Positions 26,576-33,941 of a stretch of DNA of 64,000 nucleotides are shown here, piece after piece. Position 1 is the stretch's first letter; every line of letters starts with the position of its first letter. The DNA comes from Corallococcus coralloides DSM 2259 (GTDB taxonomy: Bacteria > Myxococcota > Myxococcia > Myxococcales > Myxococcaceae), in assembly GCF_000255295.1 (NCBI RefSeq), contig NC_017030.1:372001-436000 (forward strand), in the 5' to 3' direction. The notes beneath the pieces are model-generated. The model was given only the letters and a program-made list of their open reading frames with translations. It searched no databases and was not told the origin of the DNA. The position numbers and the translations under genes are program-made.

Positions 26576-27664
26576 TCAGGTGAGCTCCGGGTAGCTGGTG
26601 AAGCCCTGCTCCTCGCCCTGGAAGAAGGTCGACGCGTCCGGCGTGTTGAGCGGGGCGGACCGGCGGAAGCGCTCCGGCAGGTCCGGGTTGGCGAGGAACG
26701 GCACGCCGTACGCCACGAGGTCCGCCTCGCCGCGCTCGATGACCGCTTCACCGGCCTGCGCGTCGTAGCCGCCGTTGGCGATGATGACGCCCGGGAAGGC
26801 CTTGCGGATCGCCGGGGTGATGCGCTGCTCGGGTGCCGGAGCGGCGGGGCCCGTGACGAGCTCGGTCACGTGCAGGTAGCCCAGGCCCAGCTTGCCCAGC
26901 TCCCTCGCGATGTACGTGAAGGTCTCGGTGGGCGTGGAGTCGTGCATGCCCGTGTACGGGAAGTTCTGGGGGAAGAGCCGGTAGCCCACGCGGTCCGCGC
27001 CAAACACCTCCGCCACCGCCCGCGCCGCCTCCAGCGGGAGACGCGCCCGGTTCTCGATGCTGCCGCCGTACGCGTCCGTGCGCTGGTTGGAGCCGTCCCG
27101 CAGGAACTGGTCCAGCAGGTAGCCGTTGCTGCCGTGCAGCTCCGCGCCGTCGAAGCCGGCCTCCTTCGCGTTGCGAGCGGCCTGCCGGAACTGCTCGACG
27201 ATGCCGGGAATCTCATGCGTCTCCAGGGCCCGGGGTACCACCGCGCGCTTCTTTCCCTGGAACGTGAAGACCTCCTGCTCCACCGCGATGGCGGAGGGGG
27301 CCACGGGCAGCTCGCCGCCATGGAAGTCCGGGTGCGACACGCGCCCCACGTGCCACAGCTGCGCGAAGATGAGGCCGCCCGCCGCGTGGACCGCGTCCGT
27401 CACCTTCTTCCAGCCCGCCACCTGCTCCGGCGAGTGGATGCCCGGCGTGCGGATGTACCCGACGCCCTGGGGGCTGACCTGGGTGCCCTCGGAGACGATG
27501 AGGCCCGCGGACGCCCGCTGCGCGTAATAGGTCACCGCCAGCGGGTTGGGGACGTTGCCGTCCACCAGTGCCCGGCTGCGGGTCATGGGGGCCATCACCA
27601 GCCGGTTCTTCAGTTCGAGCCGGCCCAGGCGCAAGGGGGAGAGGAGCTTGAGTGTATTTGCCAT
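26576..27664 (-). CDS. Alkene reductase, Old Yellow Enzyme family (NemA-like)
   Basis: 362 aa FMN-dependent TIM-barrel oxidoreductase. Family features are LKNRLVMAPMTRSRA at the N-terminus, the FAQLWHVGRVSHPDF loop, the substrate-binding pair in GFDGAELHGSNGYLLDQF with RDGSNQRTDAYGGSIENR, and IIANGGYDAQAGEAVIERGEADLVAYG for the phosphate site. It should reduce activated C=C bonds or nitro compounds with NAD(P)H. It is divergent from an AraC-type regulator whose start lies within 35 bases, so that regulator is the obvious candidate to control it and pirin. Confidence 0.93.
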   Translation of the reverse strand: MANTLKLLSPLRLGRLELKNRLVMAPMTRSRALVDGNVPNPLAVTYYAQRASAGLIVSEGTQVSPQGVGYIRTPGIHSPEQVAGWKKVTDAVHAAGGLIFAQLWHVGRVSHPDFHGGELPVAPSAIAVEQEVFTFQGKKRAVVPRALETHEIPGIVEQFRQAARNAKEAGFDGAELHGSNGYLLDQFLRDGSNQRTDAYGGSIENRARLPLEAARAVAEVFGADRVGYRLFPQNFPYTGMHDSTPTETFTYIARELGKLGLGYLHVTELVTGPAAPAPEQRITPAIRKAFPGVIIANGGYDAQAGEAVIERGEADLVAYGVPFLANPDLPERFRRSAPLNTPDASTFFQGEEQGFTSYPELT

Positions 27665-27698
27665 GGCCGTTGAATGCTCCAGGCGCTATGGACGTTCC

Positions 27699-28685
27699 AT
27701 GGCATCCAGTCCAAATAAATTGACCGATCGTCCAGAGGCATTGGAGGCCCAGGGGGCGGATGTCCTGGCGGATGTCCTGGACACCCTGCGCCTGGCCACC
27801 CGGATGCACGGCCGCTTCGAGCTGTTCGCCCCATGGGGGCTCCAGTTCGGGACGTCCCCGGGCGCGCACATCATCCTCGTCGCGCGTGGTGGGGCCCGGC
27901 TGGAGGTGGAGGGCGTTCCGGGAGCCCTGGTGCTGAGCGCGGGGGACCTGGCGGTGCTGCCGCATGGCGGAGGCCACACGCTCCGCGACGCGGAGGACAG
28001 CCCCGTGCATGTCCTGGAGCACGGGGCCTGTGCGAACGCCCGTGGCAAGGGCTCCATCCGGCTGGGCGGCGACGGCGAGCGGACGACGCTGGTGGCGGCG
28101 TCGTTCCAACTGGGCGTCGCGCCGCGCACGCTCCTCTTCAAGGAACTGCCCCGCGTCATCCACCTGGCCGCGGACGACGCGGCGACGGCGCCGTCCCTGG
28201 CGTCCACGGTGCAGCTGCTGCTGACGGAGAGCGCGTCGTCGCACCCGGGCGCCACCGTCATCATGAGCCGGCTCGCGGACATCCTGCTGGTGCAGGCCCT
28301 GCGCGCGCACATCATGAAGTCGGAAGGTTCGTGCCGGGAGAGCGGGCTGCGGGCGCTGGCGGATCCGCAGATTGGCAAGGCGCTCGCGCTCATCCACGAG
28401 CGCCCCGAGGAGCCCTGGACGGTGGAGAGCCTCGCGTCCGCCGTGGCCCTGTCGCGGTCTGGCTTCGCCGCGCGCTTCAGTGAGCTCGTGGGAGAACCGC
28501 CGCTGGAGTACCTGGTGGGATGGCGGATGATCAAGGCCGCCCAGCTCCTGCGCGAAAGCGAGCTGCCCCTGAGCGAGGTCGCTCCGGCCATCGGCTACCA
28601 GAGCGAGGCGTCCTTCAACCGGGCCTTCAAGCGTTGGGACGGGACTGCTCCCGGCGCGTACCGGCGCAGCCACCGCCGGGCGTGA
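27699..28685 (+). CDS. AraC-family transcriptional regulator with N-terminal cupin
   Basis: 328 aa from ATG 27699 (MASSPNKLTDRPEAL); an in-frame ATG at 27663 inside the shared promoter is less likely. The N-terminal ~200 residues are the cupin ligand domain of the AraC_binding/Cupin_6 type (HIILVARGGARLEVEG, GDLAVLPHGGGHTLRD), and the C-terminal ~100 residues contain two helix-turn-helix units (WTVESLASAVALSRSGFAARFSELVGE and LSEVAPAIGYQSEASFNRAFKRWDG). It is divergent from the alkene reductase-pirin operon and probably regulates it and itself. Confidence 0.9.
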   Translation: MASSPNKLTDRPEALEAQGADVLADVLDTLRLATRMHGRFELFAPWGLQFGTSPGAHIILVARGGARLEVEGVPGALVLSAGDLAVLPHGGGHTLRDAEDSPVHVLEHGACANARGKGSIRLGGDGERTTLVAASFQLGVAPRTLLFKELPRVIHLAADDAATAPSLASTVQLLLTESASSHPGATVIMSRLADILLVQALRAHIMKSEGSCRESGLRALADPQIGKALALIHERPEEPWTVESLASAVALSRSGFAARFSELVGEPPLEYLVGWRMIKAAQLLRESELPLSEVAPAIGYQSEASFNRAFKRWDGTAPGAYRRSHRRA

Positions 28686-28710
28686 GTAGGGAACCAGAGG
28701 TCCATTGATC

Positions 28711-28741
28711 CATCCGCCACGGAAGCACGTTCAGGCGGATG
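28711..28741. terminator. Inverted repeat between convergent genes
   Basis: CATCCGCC and GGCGGATG form an 8-bp stem around a 15-base loop between the AraC gene and the end of the convergent GntR gene. No T-run follows on either strand, so it is a weak bidirectional terminator at best. Confidence 0.35.
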
Positions 28742-28782
28742 CGTGCGAGGTCGCTGAATCGGTCCGCTCTCCGTGCGCAACG

Positions 28783-30039
28783 TCACGCGTGTTGGGTGAC
28801 AGAGATAGGTGGGGGCGCCTCGGGCTGGAGACCCTTCTCTGGAGACGCGACGCCCCAACCGGACCGACAGTTGGACGGGTTTTCCAAGGCCGCATCGGCC
28901 ACGCTCTGCTTGGTGCATTCCCCTTGGAGCTCACAGGCGGAGAGTCCCGGAGCGACTGGAGACGGTGGTTTCCCGCTGTGCGGCGTCACGAAGAGGGCCT
29001 CCATATGGGGGCTGAGTGCAACCCCGAGCGCCGCGTTCTCCTCGGCGGCTGTCGCGAGATGGCAAGGGCCCTGCTCTGCCTCTCCAGGGATGGCCTCCGG
29101 TGACGTGTACTGCTCCGCGGTTGCCACGAGGCAGTCGAATCCATGCTCCTCCACGCCGAGGCGTGCCTTCAACGACTCGTCCTGCCCAGGGACTGACGCA
29201 GGAGCGCCGAGGTCACGCTCCTCAGCGCAGGGGAGTGTCTCCAGAGCATCGCCCCGCACGGTGGCTGACATAGGGGGGCTGAGCAGGTCCTCCTGGGTGC
29301 ATGGGGCCTCGGAAGGCGCAGGTGCTTGGGGCGCAGGGGCGAAGGCATTCAGCACGAGCTCATCGCGAGCCTTCAGCAGTGCCGGCAGCTCGTGCTGAAG
29401 CGCCTGCACGTCGCGCTCGTGCAGGATCGTCATCACGCGGAAGGCCCACTCGCGCAGCGCCTCTCCGCCCATGAGTGGCAGCAACCGGGCGGCTCCTCCC
29501 ATGAAGGCTCGCTGCAGGGACTGAACGAGGAGCACGTGCCCGGGACGCGCTGCCACCCGCGCTGCCTGCCGTAGCAACTCGAATTCCACCTGGGCGCAGG
29601 TTTCCCCCGGCTCCCAGCGCGCCGCGTCCTGGAGCTGGAAGCACGTGCTCCCCAGTCGGTCCAAGTCGAGGTCCGAGGCCCGCGCGCAGCAATCAGCCAG
29701 AAGCTCCAATAGCACCTGCCGCTTGAGGCTGAAGTAGCCCTCCAGGAGCCACCGGGCCTGCGGGTTGCTCGCGTCATGCAGCGCCAGGCCCAGGTTCTCC
29801 AGCGTCAGCGATTCATCCAGCGCCACCGCGCGCGTCTTGCGCCCGGGGTGTTGCACCACCAGCCCCCGCGCCGCCAACCGACGCAGCGCCTCGCGGAGGG
29901 TGCCCCGACACACCTCATAGCGACGCGCCAGCTTCGCTTCGGAGCCGAATTGCCCGCTCGGGTGCAGCCGCCCCAGCGCGATGTCGCGCTCGATTTGCGC
30001 CTCCACATAGGCCACGAGTCCTCCCCGTCCCATCCCCAT
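28783..30039 (-). CDS. GntR-family transcriptional regulator with a long disordered tail
   Basis: 418 aa from ATG 30039, chosen for the GAGGAGGGG sequence directly upstream; earlier in-frame ATGs at 30066 and 30087 have no such site. Residues ~5-70 are a GntR winged helix (IERDIALGRLHPSGQFGSEAKLARRYEVCRGTLREALRRL). An FCD-like all-helical ligand domain follows to about residue 235 (VLLELLADCCARASDLDLDRL… ALQHELPALLKARDELVLN). The last ~180 residues are low-complexity, rich in Pro, Ala, Glu and Ser, without recognisable fold, which is odd for the family. Two palindromic repeats lie upstream and could be its operators. Confidence 0.75.
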   Translation of the reverse strand: MGMGRGGLVAYVEAQIERDIALGRLHPSGQFGSEAKLARRYEVCRGTLREALRRLAARGLVVQHPGRKTRAVALDESLTLENLGLALHDASNPQARWLLEGYFSLKRQVLLELLADCCARASDLDLDRLGSTCFQLQDAARWEPGETCAQVEFELLRQAARVAARPGHVLLVQSLQRAFMGGAARLLPLMGGEALREWAFRVMTILHERDVQALQHELPALLKARDELVLNAFAPAPQAPAPSEAPCTQEDLLSPPMSATVRGDALETLPCAEERDLGAPASVPGQDESLKARLGVEEHGFDCLVATAEQYTSPEAIPGEAEQGPCHLATAAEENAALGVALSPHMEALFVTPHSGKPPSPVAPGLSACELQGECTKQSVADAALENPSNCRSGWGVASPEKGLQPEAPPPISVTQHA

Positions 30040-30151
30040 TTCCCCTCCTCGTCCCAGCATCGCCATCCAACCACAGGGGTCTGACATGGACGCGCGGGCC
30101 GACCCTCCGCGCCGATAGCCGGGCGAGCGCGCCCCCGGGCCGCATGGGGCG

Positions 30152-30208
30152 AAAACCTGTCCGACTGTCGGACAGGTTTTGAGGCAACCGGGCCCGGGCG
30201 GGCGCCTC
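30152..30208. repeat. Two-hairpin repeat element, copy 1
   Basis: A perfect 29-bp palindrome (arms AAAACCTGTCCGAC and GTCGGACAGGTTTT around a single T, 30152-30180) is followed directly by a second inverted repeat, GAGGC at 30181-30185 with GCCTC at 30204-30208. Bases 30159-30190 (32 bp) are repeated exactly at 30298-30329. The palindrome lies ~110 bases upstream of the GntR start and could bind that regulator or fold as RNA. Confidence 0.75.
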
Positions 30209-30290
30209 TATTCGTGCCCACGTCTTGGCGTTTGCGCATGCATGACGTCGCGCCCCTGCCGCTCAATCGTGGCCTCGGGTCCACGCCGCG

Positions 30291-30347
30291 GAAATCGGTC
30301 CGACTGTCGGACAGGTTTTGAGGCAACCGTGCTCGGGCAGATGCCTC
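30291..30347. repeat. Two-hairpin repeat element, copy 2
   Basis: Same layout as copy 1, shifted by exactly 139 bases. The 32-bp core is identical, but the outer left arm of the first palindrome has diverged (only GTCCGAC-T-GTCGGAC pairs fully). The second stem is stronger here: GAGGCA (30320-30325) pairs with TGCCTC (30342-30347), a change that keeps pairing. Weaker similarity continues ~50 bases past each copy, so the unit was probably duplicated as a longer block. Confidence 0.7.
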
Positions 30348-30492
30348 TGCCCCTTTCCCCGCCTTGCCGTCCGTGCACGCACCCCATCGCGGCGCTCCGT
30401 GAGGCGTGTGGCCTCAAGGAGGGGAGATGAGGGGAGGCGCGTTGAGAGGCACGCGGGACTCGTGTCCGGAAGACAGCGGGCCCCTCGCTCGA

Positions 30493-30523
30493 CTCAGGCG
30501 CTGACTCCGATGGGGCAGCCCAT
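30493..30523 (-). pseudogene. Displaced msrA 3'-end fragment (possible attachment-site copy)
   Basis: On the minus strand this reads …GCPIGVSA followed by a stop, closely matching the last residues of intact msrA ([14 protein letters not shown]) encoded at 33173. The 13 bases CTCAGGCGCTGAC are identical at 30493-30505 and 33172-33184; beyond that the copies differ by an in-frame 6-bp deletion and a few substitutions. The two copies bracket the 2.7-kb segment carrying the OLD-S24 gene, as left and right junctions of an inserted island would. Confidence 0.6.
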
Positions 30524-30538
30524 GGTCAAGGGCTGGCG

Positions 30539-33043
30539 TCAGTTCTCCTCGAAGACCGGGTCCTGCTCCGTCGGAACCAGGGTGAGTTCCTGCAATGCCA
30601 CAGGAGTGGGTTGCTCGTCGTTGCTCCTGACAATCCCGATGACCTGCGCCGCGAAGTGGATGCGGTCCGTCTTTCGGATCTGGATGAGGCCCCGGTCGCC
30701 CCAGCTCGTTTCGGGATTGTCCGCGGAGATGTCGCCGCGCCAGTTTCCGTCAGGGAGCACGGAGATTCGGACCCGCTTCATGGTGTAGGACTTCTGATCG
30801 ATGTAGTCGTTATGGGCGAGGACGTAGATGCCATCGTTCTCGATGACACTCGGCAATGTGGTGTTCGTATGGGCGTCCGCTTCCTGCATGGGTTCCAGGT
30901 TGACTCCTTGGAGGATCCTGAGGGCCACGACGTCATTGTCCTGGAGGGTGTCCGCCATCGAGTGACCCGCCACGACCGCGAAGGCATCGATCTTCGTACC
31001 GTCGATGGAGTGCGAGAACGTGTCCTGGTCCGGACGAGGGGCGAAGCTCGGGCCCGCGGCGACGCGGAAGATTTGATCCACCCGACGTGCTGATTGGATG
31101 ACGTCGTGGGGGACCTTGAACTCCTTGAGTCTGTTCCGGAGATTGCGGCGCCTGGGGCGATTGACCTGTGGGGGCACGGGCTCGGCCGCGGTGGACGCGA
31201 CGGACTCCGGTCGCAACTCCGAAAGGGGCTGGCCCAATGCGAACTCGAAGAACTCGAGGAGGCGCTCATTGCATTCGGAGGCCTCATCGATTCGCTTGGT
31301 GACGGTCCACGGTTTGTCGGTCCGCCAGGTCTCGCCAAAAATGAACTTCTCGAAGTTCGGCGCGTGGGTGAGGCTCATCCCGCCTTCCTTCAGCAGCGCC
31401 TCGATCTGCTCGTTCGCCAGGTCGGCCTGGTTTCCTTCATCCAGGTCGTAGATGACGCGGTAGTGGATGCCGAAGGCGTTGAGGACCTTCTGGAACGCGG
31501 GGATGGTCCACTTGCCACGGCAGTTGATGATCGTGGTGGCACGTCTGGCCAGGAGGTATCTGGCCCAGTTGAGCTCCCCGGACTCGCAAAGCTTCCTGGC
31601 GACGGCGTCGATTGCCGCGAGTTCACAGTCACCCTCGACCAGGCAGACCTTCTCCGAGAAGAAGGCTTCGTTCACAGCCGGATCGAAGTTGAGCAGCATC
31701 CTGAGCCGCGCACGCTGTTCCTTGTCGGTGGCGGACTGGTCGAAGACGTCCCCAGTGCGTTGATGGGCCTCGGGATGTCCATCCTTCTTCCTCAGGATGA
31801 CAATGCCATCGTGGCGGTCCGCGAGGTCGAGGAAGACGGGCGAGTGCGTCGTGCAGAGCACCTGCCCGACACCGCTCTGCGCAATCTTCAGCAGGGTGTC
31901 CCGCATTTTCCGGCACATGCCGGGATGCAGGTAGATTTCAGGCTCCTCAATCAGGAACAGCATGTGTTGGCGCTCGCGCGAAGCGCTCTGCCTGTTCTGC
32001 TCCACGTACAACTGGAGCAGGGCGAGGACGATGGAGCGCTGGGCGCCGTGGCCCTGGTTGTCCGGTCTCGTGGACAGGGCTCCATCCAACACCCTGAACT
32101 CGGTGCTGCTCGCGAGGTCCGAGGTCACATCTGGAGTGGTGAACTTGAGCTCCGCACGGATGTTGATGAGCTCCTGGAACTTCTCCGTCAGCTTCTCCTC
32201 CATGGAGGCCACGATCCGGTGCTTGCCCTCGGTCGCGAAGAGTTCCTGGAGTTCATCCGCCGCTGACTTGAACCGGATGACGCATTCGTGATTCGCCAGT
32301 TGCTGGTCGAACAAGGCTTTGACGATCTTCCGGATCGCCGACTGCTTGGAGCCCACGTCGGTCTCCTCGCTGGTTTCGCGAAGCGCGGGGACGTAGATGA
32401 CGCTGGGAAGGGCCGCTTCAAGGGCGGTCGCGATGCTGCCTGGGTACTGCATCCACGCTTCTTTGCTTTCCGTGAGCAGAGGCGATTGGAGCTCACGTGC
32501 CGACTTAATGAGGTGCTCTTGCGTGAGCTTCGAGATGCTCACCTCCTTGGAGGCATGCTCGAGCAGGGACTTCCATCGCTCGTCCGTCGTCCCCAGTTGC
32601 TTGAGGTTCTTCTTGTTCGATGACCAGCCCGTGAGTTGGTAGGTCGTCGGCCGATCAGGACTGTACGACCAGTTTTCCGCACTGGCGCCGATCGCCTTCC
32701 AGACTCGCTTCAGCCGGTAGCGCTGCTGGGTGCCATCGAAGAAGGTGTTGTCTTTGAGGGCGTCGAGCTGACGGTCGCTGTCGGTCAATTGGTCGAACTC
32801 GAGTTCGACCACGATGGGCCCGTTACTGGAAGCGTTGCCGGGAAACTGCTCCTCCGAGGCCTTCATGCTGGCGCTGCATGCCAGCCGGATGGCCTCCAGG
32901 ATGGAGGACTTCCCTGCGTTGTTCTCTCCAACGATGGAAAGGAAGTCCGCGGAGCCCTGTCGCTGCTCTTCCTTTTGAGGAATTCGCAGCTCGATCGACT
33001 TGATGGACTTGTAGTTCCGGATGGTGACTCGGTCCAACCTCAT
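30539..33043 (-). CDS. OLD-type ATPase-TOPRIM nuclease fused to a LexA-like (S24) self-cleaving domain
   Basis: 834 aa from ATG 33043, with AAGGGGGG just upstream; an ATG 18 bases earlier is possible. Domains: (1) ABC-type ATPase of OLD-family nucleases, ~1-425, with Walker A GENNAGKS (39-46), signature GHGAQRS (Gln335), Walker B LFLIEEPE (Glu366/367) and switch His400 in TTHSPVF; (2) TOPRIM domain, ~463-600, with LVEGDCE (Glu470, Asp472, Glu474) and YDLDEGN (Asp533, Asp535); (3) basic linker ~625-650; (4) S24/LexA-type peptidase, ~655-834, with RVAAGPSFA (Ala663-Gly664, like the LexA cleavage site RVAAGEP), nucleophile Ser695 in GHSMADTL, and general-base Lys756 in YTMKRVRI. GC is visibly lower than in neighbours. 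Probably a self-regulated defence or damage-response nuclease; the role is inferred. Confidence 0.88.
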   Translation of the reverse strand: MRLDRVTIRNYKSIKSIELRIPQKEEQRQGSADFLSIVGENNAGKSSILEAIRLACSASMKASEEQFPGNASSNGPIVVELEFDQLTDSDRQLDALKDNTFFDGTQQRYRLKRVWKAIGASAENWSYSPDRPTTYQLTGWSSNKKNLKQLGTTDERWKSLLEHASKEVSISKLTQEHLIKSARELQSPLLTESKEAWMQYPGSIATALEAALPSVIYVPALRETSEETDVGSKQSAIRKIVKALFDQQLANHECVIRFKSAADELQELFATEGKHRIVASMEEKLTEKFQELINIRAELKFTTPDVTSDLASSTEFRVLDGALSTRPDNQGHGAQRSIVLALLQLYVEQNRQSASRERQHMLFLIEEPEIYLHPGMCRKMRDTLLKIAQSGVGQVLCTTHSPVFLDLADRHDGIVILRKKDGHPEAHQRTGDVFDQSATDKEQRARLRMLLNFDPAVNEAFFSEKVCLVEGDCELAAIDAVARKLCESGELNWARYLLARRATTIINCRGKWTIPAFQKVLNAFGIHYRVIYDLDEGNQADLANEQIEALLKEGGMSLTHAPNFEKFIFGETWRTDKPWTVTKRIDEASECNERLLEFFEFALGQPLSELRPESVASTAAEPVPPQVNRPRRRNLRNRLKEFKVPHDVIQSARRVDQIFRVAAGPSFAPRPDQDTFSHSIDGTKIDAFAVVAGHSMADTLQDNDVVALRILQGVNLEPMQEADAHTNTTLPSVIENDGIYVLAHNDYIDQKSYTMKRVRISVLPDGNWRGDISADNPETSWGDRGLIQIRKTDRIHFAAQVIGIVRSNDEQPTPVALQELTLVPTEQDPVFEEN

Positions 33044-33172
33044 GGGCGCCCCCCTTCGCATCGCGGCGTGACCACATTCGCGATGTCGGAGGTTGCCTGC
33101 GCTCCCAGGGGGCGGCCATACCCCCTGAGAGGGATTGTGGAGCGAAGGCTGGCGACCTGGCGGGGCTTGGGC

Positions 33173-33829
33173 TCAGGCGCTGACGCCCACGCCAATCGGG
33201 CAGCTCACGCCGGTGCCGCCGACGCCGCAGTAGCCGCCCGGGTTCTTCTGCAGGTACTGCTGGTGGTAGTCCTCGGCGTAGTAGTAGGCCGGCGCCGGGA
33301 GGATCTCCGTGGTGATGTCGCCCAGGCCCTTCGCGTTGAGCGCGCCCTGGTACGTCTGGCGCGTCTCCTCCGCGGCGCGCTTCTGCGCGTCGTTCGCGAA
33401 GTAGATGCCGGAGCGGTACTGGGTGCCCGCGTCGTTGCCCTGGCGCATGCCCTGCGTCGGGTCGTGGTTCTCCCAGAAGACCTTCAGGAGCTGCGCGTAC
33501 GTGACCTTCGCCGGGTCGTACACCACTCGCACGACCTCGTTGTGGCCGGTGAGCCCCGAGCAGACCTCTTCGTACGTGGGGTTCGGCGTCAGCCCGCCCG
33601 CGTAGCCCACCGAGGTGGAGTACACGCCCGGCACCTGCCAGAACTTGCGCTCCACCCCCCAGAAGCAGCCCATGCCGAAGATGGCCGTCTCAAAGCCCTC
33701 CGGCACCGGCCCCTTCAGCGGGGTGCCCAGCACGGTGTGCTTCTGCGGAACCGGCATCTCCTGCGGACGGCCCGGCAGCGCCTCCTGCGGAGTGGGGAGC
33801 CTCAACTTCTTCGGGGACGTGAAGAACAT
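33173..33829 (-). CDS. msrA: Peptide methionine-S-sulfoxide reductase A
   Basis: 218 aa. The catalytic motif [13 protein letters not shown] is intact. Further conserved parts are [57 protein letters not shown] and [28 protein letters not shown]. It repairs oxidised methionine with thioredoxin; the C-terminal Cys residues serve recycling. There is no signal peptide, and the first ~45 residues form a Pro-rich leader. Its 3' end coincides with the right junction of the putative island carrying the OLD-S24 gene, and part of that end is duplicated at 30493-30523. Confidence 0.96.
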   Translation of the reverse strand: MFFTSPKKLRLPTPQEALPGRPQEMPVPQKHTVLGTPLKGPVPEGFETAIFGMGCFWGVERKFWQVPGVYSTSVGYAGGLTPNPTYEEVCSGLTGHNEVVRVVYDPAKVTYAQLLKVFWENHDPTQGMRQGNDAGTQYRSGIYFANDAQKRAAEETRQTYQGALNAKGLGDITTEILPAPAYYYAEDYHQQYLQKNPGGYCGVGGTGVSCPIGVGVSA

Positions 33830-33941
33830 GCTCTAGCTTTAGCCCCGGGCATCCCGATTTTCACGCCCGACGCACGGCCGCCCTCCCGCCCTCCGTCCCA
33901 CCAGGAATGCCCCGTCCTCCCGACGGTTTCCCAGGCCTCCC

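Larger units (their letters stand above)
30040..30538. other. Intergenic region of ~500 bases between GntR and the OLD-S24 gene
   Basis: It holds the two 57-bp two-hairpin elements and, near its right end, a fragment matching the 3' end of msrA (30494-30523). The parts at 30209-30290 and 30348-30490 show no convincing gene, promoter or RNA beyond the diverged extension of the repeats. Confidence 0.5.

Noticed and set aside
28705..29398. Plus-strand frames opposite the tail of the GntR gene
   Set aside because: They lie in the low-complexity tail region and have no domain or ribosome site; however, the tail itself is also unusual, so this call is less firm than the others.
30152..30347. Possible minimal CRISPR array formed by the two 32-bp repeats
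   Set aside because: Only two copies, 107 bases between cores, a strong internal palindrome with a second stem, and no cas genes.
31094..32266. Plus-strand frame of 390 codons inside the OLD-S24 gene
   Set aside because: Antisense to conserved ATPase and TOPRIM motifs; no start site or family.
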